A DNA stretch of 64,000 nucleotides from Holzapfeliella floricola DSM 23037 = JCM 16512 (GCF_001436605.1 NZ_AYZL01000008.1:1-64000); one strand, 5' to 3'. Positions 41,916 through 51,742 are shown, numbered from the stretch's first letter. The notes: a model not told the origin generated them from the sequence alone. Numbers and translations are program-made.

Positions 41916-43811
41916 ATGACACAAGAACATATTAAATTTGGCACAATTATGAAACTGGCGTTTGAAAATTTACGTCAATGCTACAAAAAATACAGTATCT
42001 TATTTTTAGGACTGTTAGTTTTAAGTACATTAATTTATACTTTTTCAACATTAACTAAAACATTAAGCGCTAACCAGACGCTGATTATGACACAAGACGC
42101 GCCCGTTTTTATCGTGGGAGAAGTCATATTAATTATTATTACTATGATATATATGGGGTATCTTAATCGATTTTTATTAAATCAGGCGCAACAAAATAAG
42201 CAAATAAGCCATCGACTAGGGGACAAACAATCAAAAGTAACTGCGGTGACTCTAGTTCAACTATTAACGATTAGTATTTCGATGTTATTGCTAAGTGTAA
42301 TCGTGGGTATGGCTGTTTCACAACTAGTGGGATTCTTAATAGCTAGTACACAAGGAGTTGCACTTAAAGGATTTGTCGGTTTTCACGTACTTAGCTTAAT
42401 TGACATTACGCTGGTTTTTGTGGGATTACCTATTGTAGGTGTAGTCGCTAACAAGATTCATGTTAGTGGTATAATGCCAAAAATTTACAAGGAAGAAAGT
42501 AGAAAATATCGCAATCCTTGGCTAGTAGTTGTTCAATTAGGTTTAAGTGGTATTGGCTTTTTAGTCGCCTATTATGCAAGCCACGATATTTTGAATTATC
42601 AAACACAATCCTTAGCACTAATCACAACATCAATTGCGATTGTTGCAGGAGTTTATTTCTTCTTTAATGCATTCTATCCAACAGTTATTCAACTACTATT
42701 GAAATGGTCTTGGTTCAAAAATCGAAAACTTCATGATATGAGTTTGAACCAACTTAACCAAAAGCTTATTCATCATGTTAAAGGATTTAGTTTAGTAACC
42801 TTATTGTTTGCTGTTGCAATAGGTGCTACAGCAGTAGCTAGTTCTGTTACAAATGTAAGTGCTGAAAGAACTAACGATAATACTTTTTATGATACGGTGA
42901 TTTATAATCATCAACCCGAAGTTACAGAATCAGTTAAACAGTTACCTATTGAAGAAAAAACAACCTACCATTACAAAGTTGATGGTAAGAATGTATACAT
43001 GCTAAAAAACGAATTAGAAACACAACAGCTAAAATTGAAGGTTGCTGATTTTAGCGCATCGCCAGTCAATGATAATGGTTTGAAATATAAAACTACAAGC
43101 TATCAAGGTGAGAATGCCAAAAAAGAATTGAAGCATACAATTGCCTCATCCTATGAATTAATTCAACCCAATAATGACATTTGGATTAACACATTTCAAT
43201 TGCCAGAAGATGTGACTTATCACGATGTTGATCAATCAGAATTTGACCAAGTCCAAGCAACTTCAAATGAAATTCAACTTATTAAAACCAAAGGTGGTAT
43301 TGCACAAAACTGGCCAGCACTAATGGCTATTGAAAAGTTACAACTTGGAGACAAGATGGGCGACGATAGAGTTGGTGGTATGAGAAATAGCCAAGTCGGA
43401 GGTCAAGGGATTACTTACTTTAGAAATTTAAGTACTGAATTTGCTATTTTGAAAACTTTTGCAATTGGAATTAGCTTGGCACTAATGATGACGATTGTTT
43501 CAATCCTAATCTTCAAGCAGTGGCAATCTTTCAAACAGGATAAAGCGACTTACCAAACTATGCAAACTCAAGGATTCCAACCATCAGTTATGAAAAAGGC
43601 ACTGTTCAAAGAAGTTCTATCACTCTTTATCTTGCCAATGATTCCAGGAGTAATAACTACACTAATTGGGCTTGAAATATTCAATTATCTAACCATCGAT
43701 ATTTATCGATTAAGTATTTTGCCAATCACGGTTTGTGTTATTTTATATCTGGTTATTGCGATTCTAGTTGCTTTTATTTACCAAAAGGAAGCGTTGAAAA
43801 CAGCTGATTAA
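41916..43811 (+). CDS. Second Bce-type FtsX permease without ATPase
   Basis: A 631-residue paralogue of the preceding permease with the same order of 10 helices and a large extracellular domain (about residues 310-505). Shared landmarks are FYDTVIYNHQPEV versus YYDTAIYSEKDSV and LPIEEKTTYHYKVDG versus LPIEDETTFHYKVEG. No ATPase gene accompanies it. It may borrow the ATPase at 39143, act as a sensor, or be a non-transporting copy. Start ATG after AGGGGGG. Its own promoter region carries the BceR-type operator. Intact reading frame. Confidence 0.82.
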   Translation: MTQEHIKFGTIMKLAFENLRQCYKKYSILFLGLLVLSTLIYTFSTLTKTLSANQTLIMTQDAPVFIVGEVILIIITMIYMGYLNRFLLNQAQQNKQISHRLGDKQSKVTAVTLVQLLTISISMLLLSVIVGMAVSQLVGFLIASTQGVALKGFVGFHVLSLIDITLVFVGLPIVGVVANKIHVSGIMPKIYKEESRKYRNPWLVVVQLGLSGIGFLVAYYASHDILNYQTQSLALITTSIAIVAGVYFFFNAFYPTVIQLLLKWSWFKNRKLHDMSLNQLNQKLIHHVKGFSLVTLLFAVAIGATAVASSVTNVSAERTNDNTFYDTVIYNHQPEVTESVKQLPIEEKTTYHYKVDGKNVYMLKNELETQQLKLKVADFSASPVNDNGLKYKTTSYQGENAKKELKHTIASSYELIQPNNDIWINTFQLPEDVTYHDVDQSEFDQVQATSNEIQLIKTKGGIAQNWPALMAIEKLQLGDKMGDDRVGGMRNSQVGGQGITYFRNLSTEFAILKTFAIGISLALMMTIVSILIFKQWQSFKQDKATYQTMQTQGFQPSVMKKALFKEVLSLFILPMIPGVITTLIGLEIFNYLTIDIYRLSILPITVCVILYLVIAILVAFIYQKEALKTAD

Positions 43812-43901
43812 AGTAGTTATGGGGAAATCAGTTTTGTTTTAAAGTTAATAAAAATTTAAGTTTTAATCAATTTGCTGTATTATTATAAGTGGAGGAGTTC
43901 A

Positions 43902-44903
43902 ATGAAAGGATTAATCATGCAAAGTAAAAAATTAAAACAACGATTGAAAGATAGATTTGATAATAGTTCGTTTGCTACACCGTACTTTTCTATTAGGAAA
44001 CTGATTTCAGTGACTGTTGGTCTAATGCTTCTTATAGGACTTGCTACCAGTTTGTTGATTGCGGGAAAACAAATGGCTCGGACAACAGAGTCTAACTTAG
44101 CAAATATCTATTATGATGGTGTGGTTTATAGCACAAGCCCACAAGTTGATCAACAAGTTAAGCAGCTCAACTTAAAAGATCCATCATTTTACGCTTATAA
44201 AGTTCATAATGGGACTTTGTTTGTTTCGATTGACGAATTGAATAATTTTCCACTTAAATTATCAAATGGTCAAAAGATGTCACCTTTGACTTTAAATCAT
44301 CTACCTAATTCTGTAACAACGTATCTTGAACAACTATTTCAAGGTATCGTGCCCTTTAATCAAGTACAAGCAGTTACTGAGTTACAATTTCAACAAGTGC
44401 CAAGTGATGCAGAGCAGTTAAGATTGCTGAAGTCAGAAGACTTCACTAAAGACTTTGAAACCTATCAAACTATCGATAACTTACAAAAGAAACAGCTGAA
44501 CTTGCCCCAAAACAAAATTATTTCGTTTGTTAAAAGTCAAAAATATAACCAAATTATGACGCAACACCGTCAATTAAAATGGTTAAGTTATAGCTTGAGC
44601 TTTATTTTCACGATTGTATTATCGTTAGTGGTACTCTATCAAATTTTAAGTTATCTTTATCAGAGAGTTTATTTAGCTAGAAAAAATCATGTCAAAACGC
44701 CTTCTATTCGTCTTGAAATGTTTACGGGATTTTTACTTCCGGTTGCATTAGGTGCGGGATTTTCGTTTTTGAATTTTATTGCACTTGGCGGGACGTCTGT
44801 TGATCTTCAGTTGTTTTTCACATCAACCTTAACAATCTCAACATGTTATTTTGCACTATTAGTATTTAGTACATTTGTTGCAAAAAAATGGTCTTGGATT
44901 TAG
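43902..44903 (+). CDS. Truncated Bce-type permease paralogue
   Basis: A 333-residue third copy. It keeps helix 7 (about residues 33-57), the extracellular domain with YYDGVVYSTSPQV and FYAYKVHNGTLFVSIDELNN, and the last three helices, but lacks the first six helices of the FtsX unit. The frame is intact and GGAGGAG sits before ATG 43902, so it is translated; longer in-frame starts upstream have no site. Its upstream DNA resembles that of the second permease but has no BceR-type operator. It is either a remnant or a stand-alone sensor domain. Confidence 0.75.
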   Translation: MKGLIMQSKKLKQRLKDRFDNSSFATPYFSIRKLISVTVGLMLLIGLATSLLIAGKQMARTTESNLANIYYDGVVYSTSPQVDQQVKQLNLKDPSFYAYKVHNGTLFVSIDELNNFPLKLSNGQKMSPLTLNHLPNSVTTYLEQLFQGIVPFNQVQAVTELQFQQVPSDAEQLRLLKSEDFTKDFETYQTIDNLQKKQLNLPQNKIISFVKSQKYNQIMTQHRQLKWLSYSLSFIFTIVLSLVVLYQILSYLYQRVYLARKNHVKTPSIRLEMFTGFLLPVALGAGFSFLNFIALGGTSVDLQLFFTSTLTISTCYFALLVFSTFVAKKWSWI

Positions 44904-44944
44904 TTTAAAATACGTTATAATGTTAGAGAGAAAACGTTTTCATT
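44893..44944 (+). promoter_or_regulatory. Promoter P1 and cre/LacI-type operator O1 of scrK
   Basis: TTGGAT (44894-44899) and TATAAT (44916-44921) are 16 bases apart. At the predicted start lies the perfect 12-base palindrome GAAAACGTTTTC inside AGAAAACGTTTTCATT (44929-44944), a good fit to CcpA cre or LacI-family operators. Confidence 0.55.
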
Positions 44945-44967
44945 AAAACAAATTAGTGTGAATGATG

Positions 44968-44996
44968 TTGACGTGATAACGGTTTCACGATAATCT
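44968..44996 (+). promoter_or_regulatory. Promoter P2 with operator O2 of scrK
   Basis: TTGACG (44968-44973) and TAATCT (44991-44996) flank exactly 17 bases, and that spacer holds TGATAACGGTTTCACG, an imperfect CGTGA/TCACG palindrome of the cre/LacI type. Binding there would block RNA polymerase. Confidence 0.5.
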
Positions 44997-45088
44997 AGTC
45001 ATTGTGATTATATTGATATAACAGGATTAATAGTTAAAACAACATACTATCGTAATTAAGTGTAGAAGTTTGATGGAGGGAATAGAGC

Positions 45089-45961
45089 ATGACAGAATTA
45101 TATGGCGCAATCGAAGCCGGAGGCACCAAGTTTGCTGTGGCAGTCGGTTACAAGAATGGTGAAATTTTAAAACGTGGAACAATCAAAACAACGACGCCAG
45201 AAGACACAATGGCACAAGTTTTTGATTTCTTTGATCAATACCAAGATGACATTATTTCCTTTGGGATTGGTTCATTTGGTCCAATTGGTGTGAATGAAAA
45301 GTTAGAAAACTACGGTTACATTACAGATACACCAAAAGTAGCGTGGCAAAATTATAACTTCATCGGCGACATGAAAGTACATTATGATGTGCCAATGCTT
45401 TGGACAACAGACGTAAATGTTGCCGCTTATGGTGAACACATTCTAGGTGCCGGCCAAAACTTCGATAATGTATTTTACACAACTATCGGAACAGGAGTTG
45501 GTAGTGGTGTGATTACGCGTGGCGAAGTTTATAATGGTCGTGCTCATCCTGAAACAGGTCACTTAATGATGAGAAGACATCCTGAAGATAATTTTGAAGG
45601 AACATGTCCATTTCATAAAGACTGTTTAGAAGGTCTTGCCTGTGGTCCTGCTATTGAAGCACGTTGGGGTGAAAAAGCCTACGATTTAAACGAAAACCAT
45701 AAAGCATGGGAATTTGAAGCTTACTACTTAGCACAAGCTGCTTTAGATTTCACCTTAACATTTTCACCAGATATTATGATTTTTGGTGGTGGTGTTTCTA
45801 AACAAGAACACTTGATGGACATGATTCGTGATGAGTTCGCTAAAATGATGAACGGTTACATCACATTACCAGACTTAAAAGATTATATTGTACCTGTTTC
45901 ACTAGGTGATGATGCGGGTATTATTGGTTCATTGTTACTAGCTGAAAAAGTTGCAAGATAA
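45089..45961 (+). CDS. scrK: ROK-family fructokinase
   Basis: A 290-residue sugar kinase. The ATP site GAIEAGGTKFAVAVG opens the protein, TTDVNVAAYGE carries the catalytic Asp region, and HPEDNFEGTCPFHKDCLEG forms the ROK zinc site (His, Cys, His, Cys). The lack of the usual helix-turn-helix and the length match fructokinases that phosphorylate fructose to fructose-6-phosphate, often from sucrose. GGAGGG precedes the ATG. No sucrose transporter or hydrolase is adjacent; two operator-like palindromes lie upstream. Confidence 0.88.
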   Translation: MTELYGAIEAGGTKFAVAVGYKNGEILKRGTIKTTTPEDTMAQVFDFFDQYQDDIISFGIGSFGPIGVNEKLENYGYITDTPKVAWQNYNFIGDMKVHYDVPMLWTTDVNVAAYGEHILGAGQNFDNVFYTTIGTGVGSGVITRGEVYNGRAHPETGHLMMRRHPEDNFEGTCPFHKDCLEGLACGPAIEARWGEKAYDLNENHKAWEFEAYYLAQAALDFTLTFSPDIMIFGGGVSKQEHLMDMIRDEFAKMMNGYITLPDLKDYIVPVSLGDDAGIIGSLLLAEKVAR

Positions 45962-45966
45962 AAACT

Positions 45967-46000
45967 AAAAGCACATCAGACGCTTGTCTGTGTGCTTTTT
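45967..46000 (+). terminator. Terminator of scrK
   Basis: AAAAGCACA/TGTGCTTTT lower stem, CAGAC/GTCTG upper stem with one bulged base and a four-base loop, then a T tract. Confidence 0.85.
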
Positions 46001-46063
46001 TATTGTGTCTAATTATAGTAGTATAGTAATTAAAAGACGTGGAGGATAAGGAGGCGACTTTTG

Positions 46064-48949
46064 ATGGGCCAATATGAATCAGAAGCTCAACTTGAGAATA
46101 AATTTATTAAACAACTTGAAAATTTGGGGTACCAATATGTCACCATTAAAGATAATAATGAGTTGCTAGCACATTTCAGGGCGATACTGAATCAGCGCAA
46201 CAAAGATAATCTGAAGGGTGAGCCCTTAACGGACTTAGAATTTCAACGTGTATATGCTGAAATTGTTGGACCTAAATCACATTATAAAATTAGTTATGAT
46301 TTAAGGGGATCAATCAATTCACCTGTTGGAAAGATTAGTATTATTCGAGATAACGGTGAGTCATTATTTCTGAATATCTTTGATGTAAAGAATGCAGCAG
46401 CTAATACATATGAAGTGACCAATCAAATTACAATGATGGGCCGTTATGAAAATCGTTATGATGTGACCGTTTTGATTAATGGGATGCCGTTGCTACAAAT
46501 TGAGTTAAAACGTCGGGGTGTTGAATTCAGCCAGGCATTTAATCAAATCATTCGCTATCGTAATGAAACTTTTAAAGATAGTTTGTTTCGTATGGTGCAG
46601 TTATTTGTCGTATCAAATGGTGAAGATACTCGTTATTTTGCCAATGGTGATGGTAATCTTAATTCAAAATTTATGTTTCGTTGGACGGATAAACATAATA
46701 AATGGTTGAATGAAATCACAGAGTTTACAGATTCATTCTTCCCACCAGAACGATTGCATTCTATTTTGGCGAAGTATGTCATTTTTGATGAAAGTCACAG
46801 CCGAATGTTGGTGATGAGACCTTATCAAATTTACGCAGTCGAAGGAATTATTAACCAAGTTGAAAATCATCCTGACAAAAATGGTTATATCTGGCATACA
46901 ACAGGATCTGGAAAAACCATTACCTCATTTAAAGCCAGTCAATTGTTGAAACAGCGTAATGACGTTGACAAAGTCATCTTCTTAATTGACCGTAATGACT
47001 TGGACGTGCAAACATCTAAGAACTTTAATTCTTACCTGGGAGCTAAGAACGGTGATTTGGCTATTGATCGTACAGATGACACTAAGACCTTGGTCAAACA
47101 GTTACAAAAAACCGATGAAAAACTGGTTATTACAACAATTCAAAAAATGAATAATGCGGTGTCAAAAGATTACTATAAAAATCTATTAGCACCTTATCGT
47201 GATAAAAAAGTAATTTTCATTGAAGATGAAGCACACCGGAGTCAATTTGGTGACATGCGTAAAAACGTGAATAATTGGTTCAAAAATGCGCAACATATCG
47301 GATTTACCGGGACACCAATATTTAAAGAAAATATTGGTGCAGATGGTCGAACCACTCAAGATCTATATGACCAAGAATTGCATCATTATTTGATTAAAGA
47401 TGCCATTCGTGATCAAAATGTTCTTGGCTTTAATGTGCAATATTTGCAAACCTTTGATGCAAAAGATGTTGATGAGAAGAGTCAGGCTGATGGAAATTCT
47501 GTTGATAAAAAAGAAGTTATGGAACATCCTGACCGTCTAGAACAAATTGCTAAGCATATTATTTTGAATCATCGCCAATATACTAAAAATGGAGAATTCA
47601 ATGCAATTTTGACTGTGCCAAATACACGAGTTGCAATTGCTTACTACGATATATTCAAAAAACTACAAGAACAAAACCCAGAAGGTCAAAAGTTAAATAT
47701 TGCGAGTGTTTTCACTTGGGCAGCTAATGAACAAGATAATGAAAGCCATCAAGGACAAGATGATGTCACTTCTCGTCATGGACTTGAACACATTGTAAAA
47801 GACTATAACCAGCTTTATGGTGAAAACTTTTCTGTTGAGGACTTTAAAGATTACTTCAATGATATTTCAATGCGTATGAAGCAACATCATCTCAAAACCC
47901 CCGAGCAAAATATTGATGTCTTGATTGTGGTTAATATGTTCTTAACCGGGTTTGATTCCCCCAAACTATCAACGTTATATGTGGATAAAAAATTGAAGCA
48001 TCATGGGTTAATTCAAGCCTATTCAAGAACTAACCGAATCGATAACTTGAACAAGCCATTTGGTAATATTATTAATTATCGTAATCTTAAGCCTGAAACA
48101 GATGAGGCAATTCGTTTATTCTCAGATGGGTCAAGAGAAGCCTTCCTGGCACCTAGTTATGAAGAAATGGCTGAAAACTTCAGACAAGCAATTGAGAAAT
48201 TACATGACATTATTAATCAGCCAAAAGATGTGGATAACTTGTACAATAAGGGTGAAGACTACATTAGTGATTTCATCAAGGCTTTTCGTGATGTGTTACG
48301 TATCTATAATAAAATACGTGTTTATGATGAATTTGCATGGGAAGAATTCTCATTAGATCTCACGGCACAACAATACGAATCTTTCCAGAGTAAATATCGT
48401 GAAGCTGTTGAATACCTAGAACGTGAATCAAAGAATAATAAAAAGATTTCCATTGTGGATGATTTAGATTTTGAACTAGCTTTGATTCAACAAGATGATA
48501 TTGATGTGAGCTACATTATGGGATTGATTCAAAATATTGACTTCATGTCCACGGTTGACGATATTATTGATCACAGTGAAAAAATTAAACAACAAATTGA
48601 GCAAGCTGCGCAATCACAACTTCGTACTAAAAAAGAATTATTGGTTAAATTCTTAGAAGAAGAAGTACCACAATTTGCACAACAAGCTAATATTGATATT
48701 TTGAGTGAGTTCAACCAATTCGTTCAGGAACAAAAAGAACAACAATTCAAAAAAATGTCGCAAAAAGTCGATGTCCCAGTTGAAAGTTTGAAATATCAAC
48801 TAGATGAGTACAAGTTCAGAGGTGAATGTGATTCTAGAAGCATTACTAGAGAACTTAGCGGCTTATCATTGATTGAAAAAAACCGAAAAAAAGAACAGAT
48901 TATGATTTTTATTAAAGAAATTGGCGACTATTACAAAGCGCTAGACTAG
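46064..48949 (+). CDS. hsdR: Type I restriction enzyme, R subunit
   Basis: A 961-residue motor-nuclease subunit. The N-terminal nuclease domain has the PD-(D/E)xK pattern in YDVTVLINGMPLLQIELKRR. The translocase has Walker A TTGSGKT (about residue 280), the DEAH-like box FIEDEAHRSQ and motif III GFTGTP. A helical C-terminal region contacts HsdM. It cuts unmethylated foreign DNA after ATP-driven translocation. ATG 46064 lies nine bases after AAGGAGG; TTG 46061 is an alternative. First of three genes. Confidence 0.93.
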   Translation: MGQYESEAQLENKFIKQLENLGYQYVTIKDNNELLAHFRAILNQRNKDNLKGEPLTDLEFQRVYAEIVGPKSHYKISYDLRGSINSPVGKISIIRDNGESLFLNIFDVKNAAANTYEVTNQITMMGRYENRYDVTVLINGMPLLQIELKRRGVEFSQAFNQIIRYRNETFKDSLFRMVQLFVVSNGEDTRYFANGDGNLNSKFMFRWTDKHNKWLNEITEFTDSFFPPERLHSILAKYVIFDESHSRMLVMRPYQIYAVEGIINQVENHPDKNGYIWHTTGSGKTITSFKASQLLKQRNDVDKVIFLIDRNDLDVQTSKNFNSYLGAKNGDLAIDRTDDTKTLVKQLQKTDEKLVITTIQKMNNAVSKDYYKNLLAPYRDKKVIFIEDEAHRSQFGDMRKNVNNWFKNAQHIGFTGTPIFKENIGADGRTTQDLYDQELHHYLIKDAIRDQNVLGFNVQYLQTFDAKDVDEKSQADGNSVDKKEVMEHPDRLEQIAKHIILNHRQYTKNGEFNAILTVPNTRVAIAYYDIFKKLQEQNPEGQKLNIASVFTWAANEQDNESHQGQDDVTSRHGLEHIVKDYNQLYGENFSVEDFKDYFNDISMRMKQHHLKTPEQNIDVLIVVNMFLTGFDSPKLSTLYVDKKLKHHGLIQAYSRTNRIDNLNKPFGNIINYRNLKPETDEAIRLFSDGSREAFLAPSYEEMAENFRQAIEKLHDIINQPKDVDNLYNKGEDYISDFIKAFRDVLRIYNKIRVYDEFAWEEFSLDLTAQQYESFQSKYREAVEYLERESKNNKKISIVDDLDFELALIQQDDIDVSYIMGLIQNIDFMSTVDDIIDHSEKIKQQIEQAAQSQLRTKKELLVKFLEEEVPQFAQQANIDILSEFNQFVQEQKEQQFKKMSQKVDVPVESLKYQLDEYKFRGECDSRSITRELSGLSLIEKNRKKEQIMIFIKEIGDYYKALD

Positions 48950-48969
48950 ATTAATAAGGGAGTAAATTT

Positions 48970-50529
48970 ATGACAGAAGAACATCAAAATGTCCAATCTC
49001 AGCAACAAGCAGAATTACAAAAGCACTTGTGGGCAATTGCTAACGATTTGCGTGGGAATATGGATGCTAGCGAATTTAGAAACTATATTTTAGGATTAAT
49101 TTTTTATCGATTTTTATCTGATCGAGTTGAAGAAGAAGCTGTGATGCTTTTAGATGGTGAAGGTATTGATTACCAGACTGCTTATGATAATCCAGAATAT
49201 GAGAAATTATTAGCTGAGAATATTATCGAAGGGCTAGGATTTACAATTAAGCCACGTTATTTATTCAGCGCACTGGTGAAAGATTGTCAGGCTGGCGAAT
49301 TTGATATTGAAAAATTACAAAATGCCATTAACTCAATTCAAAGTTCAACTATTGGTGAAGAGTCACAAGAAGACTTCCAAGGGCTGTTTGATGATATGGA
49401 CTTGCAATCTTCACGCATTGGTAATTCTGTGGCTGAACGTACTGAATTAATGCGTAAAGTGTTATTGAATTTGAACAATATTTCATTCCGTTCAAGTGAG
49501 ATTGAAATTGATGTCCTAGGGGATGCCTATGAATATCTAATCGGTCAATTCGCCGCTTCTGCTGGTAAAAAAGCTGGCGAATTCTATACCCCTCAACAAG
49601 TTTCAAAAATTATTTCAGGTGTTGTAACCGCAGGTAAAGATGAAATCAAATCTATTTATGACCCAACGATGGGTTCAGGATCATTATTACTAACTGTCGG
49701 AGATAAAGCTCGAATTGGTCATTATTACGGTCAAGAATGGAATTCAACCACTTATAACTTGGCTCGTATGAACTTATTAATGCATGGCATTAACTATAGC
49801 AACTTCAGTGTTAGACAAGGGGATACGCTTGAAAATGACCGCTTCCCTGATGAAAAGTTCGATGCGGTTGTGGCAAACCCTCCTTATTCAGCTAACTGGG
49901 ATAATGCTGATAAGTTAACTGATGAACGTTTCCGTAAGTATGGTAAAGTCGCACCAAAATCAAAAGCTGACTTAGCCTTTGTGACGCACATGCTTTACCA
50001 CTTGAATGACAATGGGACGATGGCTGTTGTGTTGCCTCACGGTGTACTATTCAGAGGAGCTGCAGAAGGTGTTATTAGAAAGTACATGATTGAACAAGAT
50101 AATGTGCTAGATGCGGTTATCGGTTTACCTGCTAACTTATTCTTTGGAACGTCAATTCCCACAACTATTCTTGTTTTCAAAAAGAACCGTCCACAAACAG
50201 ACATCTTCTTTATTGATGCTTCAAAAGAGTTTGAAAAAGGTAAAAATCAAAATAGCTTAACTCAAGCTCACATTGATAAAATCTTACAAACTTATGAAGC
50301 TCGTGAAGATGTGGATAAGTATGCACATGTGGCTTCACTTGATGAAATTAAAGAAAATGACTTTAACTTAAATATCCCCCGTTATGTGGATACTTTTGAA
50401 CCCGAGCCTGAAATCGATATCAACCAAGTGAAAGCTGATATTGAAGAAGTGAACCAACAAATCGCCAAAATCGAAGCCGAACTTGCTGAAATGGAAGCTC
50501 AATTAGTGGAGACTGATGTTGATGAATAA
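48970..50529 (+). CDS. hsdM: Type I modification methylase, M subunit
   Basis: A 519-residue N6-adenine methyltransferase. The N-terminal helical HsdM domain (LQKHLWAIANDLRGNMDAS) is followed by the AdoMet site DPTMGSGSLLL (about 231) and the catalytic NPPY (about 303-306). The acidic coiled C terminus (from about 480) probably packs on HsdS. It modifies host DNA and is also required for restriction. Starts 21 bases after hsdR; the end overlaps hsdS by 14 bases. Confidence 0.95.
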   Translation: MTEEHQNVQSQQQAELQKHLWAIANDLRGNMDASEFRNYILGLIFYRFLSDRVEEEAVMLLDGEGIDYQTAYDNPEYEKLLAENIIEGLGFTIKPRYLFSALVKDCQAGEFDIEKLQNAINSIQSSTIGEESQEDFQGLFDDMDLQSSRIGNSVAERTELMRKVLLNLNNISFRSSEIEIDVLGDAYEYLIGQFAASAGKKAGEFYTPQQVSKIISGVVTAGKDEIKSIYDPTMGSGSLLLTVGDKARIGHYYGQEWNSTTYNLARMNLLMHGINYSNFSVRQGDTLENDRFPDEKFDAVVANPPYSANWDNADKLTDERFRKYGKVAPKSKADLAFVTHMLYHLNDNGTMAVVLPHGVLFRGAAEGVIRKYMIEQDNVLDAVIGLPANLFFGTSIPTTILVFKKNRPQTDIFFIDASKEFEKGKNQNSLTQAHIDKILQTYEAREDVDKYAHVASLDEIKENDFNLNIPRYVDTFEPEPEIDINQVKADIEEVNQQIAKIEAELAEMEAQLVETDVDE

Positions 50530-51742
50530 AGAAAAATTAGTGCCACAACTAAGATTTAAGGGCTTTGAAGGTGAGTGGGAGAAGAACAAGTTAAATAATG
50601 TTGCCATTGTTAAGGATGGAACTCATGAATCACCCAGAAAAGTCGGGGAAGGTTATCCTTTAATAACTTCTAAAAATTTAAAAAATAACAAAATAGATTT
50701 TAGTGATGTATCTTATATATCAAAAAAAGATTTTAATCATATAAATGATAGATCAAAGGTCGATATTGGCGACATCTTGTTTGGAATGATAGGAACGATA
50801 GGCAATCCTGTTCGGGTTAGTTCAGATGATTTTGCTATAAAGAACGTTGCTTTAATAAAATATTACTCATTAGATAGTTTATTCACATTATTTTTATTGC
50901 AATCAGGTTCTTTCACCAATTATATTAAAAAAAGTAACGTAGGGAATACCCAAAAATTTATTAGCTTAAATAATATTAAAAAATTCTCTTTCTTAATGCC
51001 TTTAGAACAAGAACAACAAAAAATCGGCTCTTTTTTAAAAAAAATAGATAAGCTAATCGAACTTCAAGAGAAAAAAATGAACCATAATTACATTATGAAA
51101 AACTTTTATATTCAAAATATTATTCCATCGAGAAACAGTTCTTATCCAACTCTGAGATTTAAAGGACTAGAAACTTTGTGGGTAAAACAACTTGTTGACC
51201 AATTAGTACATTTCAATAATGGTATTTCGGGTGACGTAAAATTAAATGGTGGTAGATATAAGTTAACTAGAATTGAGACTATTTCAAAAGAATTTGTAGA
51301 TATAACTAAATTAGGATTTACTAATTCCAAACCGAGTGCAGAAAAAATTCTGAAAAAAGGTGATATACTGTTTAGCAATATAAATTCTATTGAACATATA
51401 GGAAAGATGGCAGTATTTAATCTAGAAATACCCATTTATCATGGTATTAATTTACTAAGAATGTCTCCCATAAATAACGTTAATCCTTACTTTATTTTCT
51501 ACACCTTATCGAAGCAGGAATATAAAAATTGGATAATCTCCAGATCAAATAAAGCAGTCAGTCAAGCCAGTATTAATAAGTCGACGTTAGGAAATCTAGA
51601 TTTATTGGTTCCTGGTTACGATGAACAAAATAAAATAGCCAATTTCTTAACAAAAATAGATAAATTAATTTATTTTAGGAAACAAAAGATTGAACATCTT
51701 AAACAACTGAAAAAAGGCTATCTGCAAAAGCTATTCTGTTAG
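50516..51742 (+). CDS. hsdS: Type I specificity subunit
   Basis: A 408-residue DNA-recognition subunit with two target-recognition domains (about residues 20-150 and 215-345), each followed by a conserved helix (KKIDKLIELQEKKM and TKIDKLIYFRKQKIEHLKQL) that spaces the two half-sites. The repeats LRFKGFEGEW and LRFKGLETLW mark the beginning of each half. Start at ATG 50516 or 50522, inside the hsdM end. The coding sequence is visibly more AT-rich than hsdR and hsdM, as is common for exchanged hsdS genes. The recognition sequence is not predictable. Confidence 0.93.
   Translation: MLMNKEKLVPQLRFKGFEGEWEKNKLNNVAIVKDGTHESPRKVGEGYPLITSKNLKNNKIDFSDVSYISKKDFNHINDRSKVDIGDILFGMIGTIGNPVRVSSDDFAIKNVALIKYYSLDSLFTLFLLQSGSFTNYIKKSNVGNTQKFISLNNIKKFSFLMPLEQEQQKIGSFLKKIDKLIELQEKKMNHNYIMKNFYIQNIIPSRNSSYPTLRFKGLETLWVKQLVDQLVHFNNGISGDVKLNGGRYKLTRIETISKEFVDITKLGFTNSKPSAEKILKKGDILFSNINSIEHIGKMAVFNLEIPIYHGINLLRMSPINNVNPYFIFYTLSKQEYKNWIISRSNKAVSQASINKSTLGNLDLLVPGYDEQNKIANFLTKIDKLIYFRKQKIEHLKQLKKGYLQKLFC

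Noticed and set aside
50516-51742. Phase-variable hsdS by inverted repeats or homopolymer
   Set aside because: No second hsdS fragment, recombinase or long homopolymer was seen around the gene; A runs of up to eight occur but the frame is simply AT-rich.
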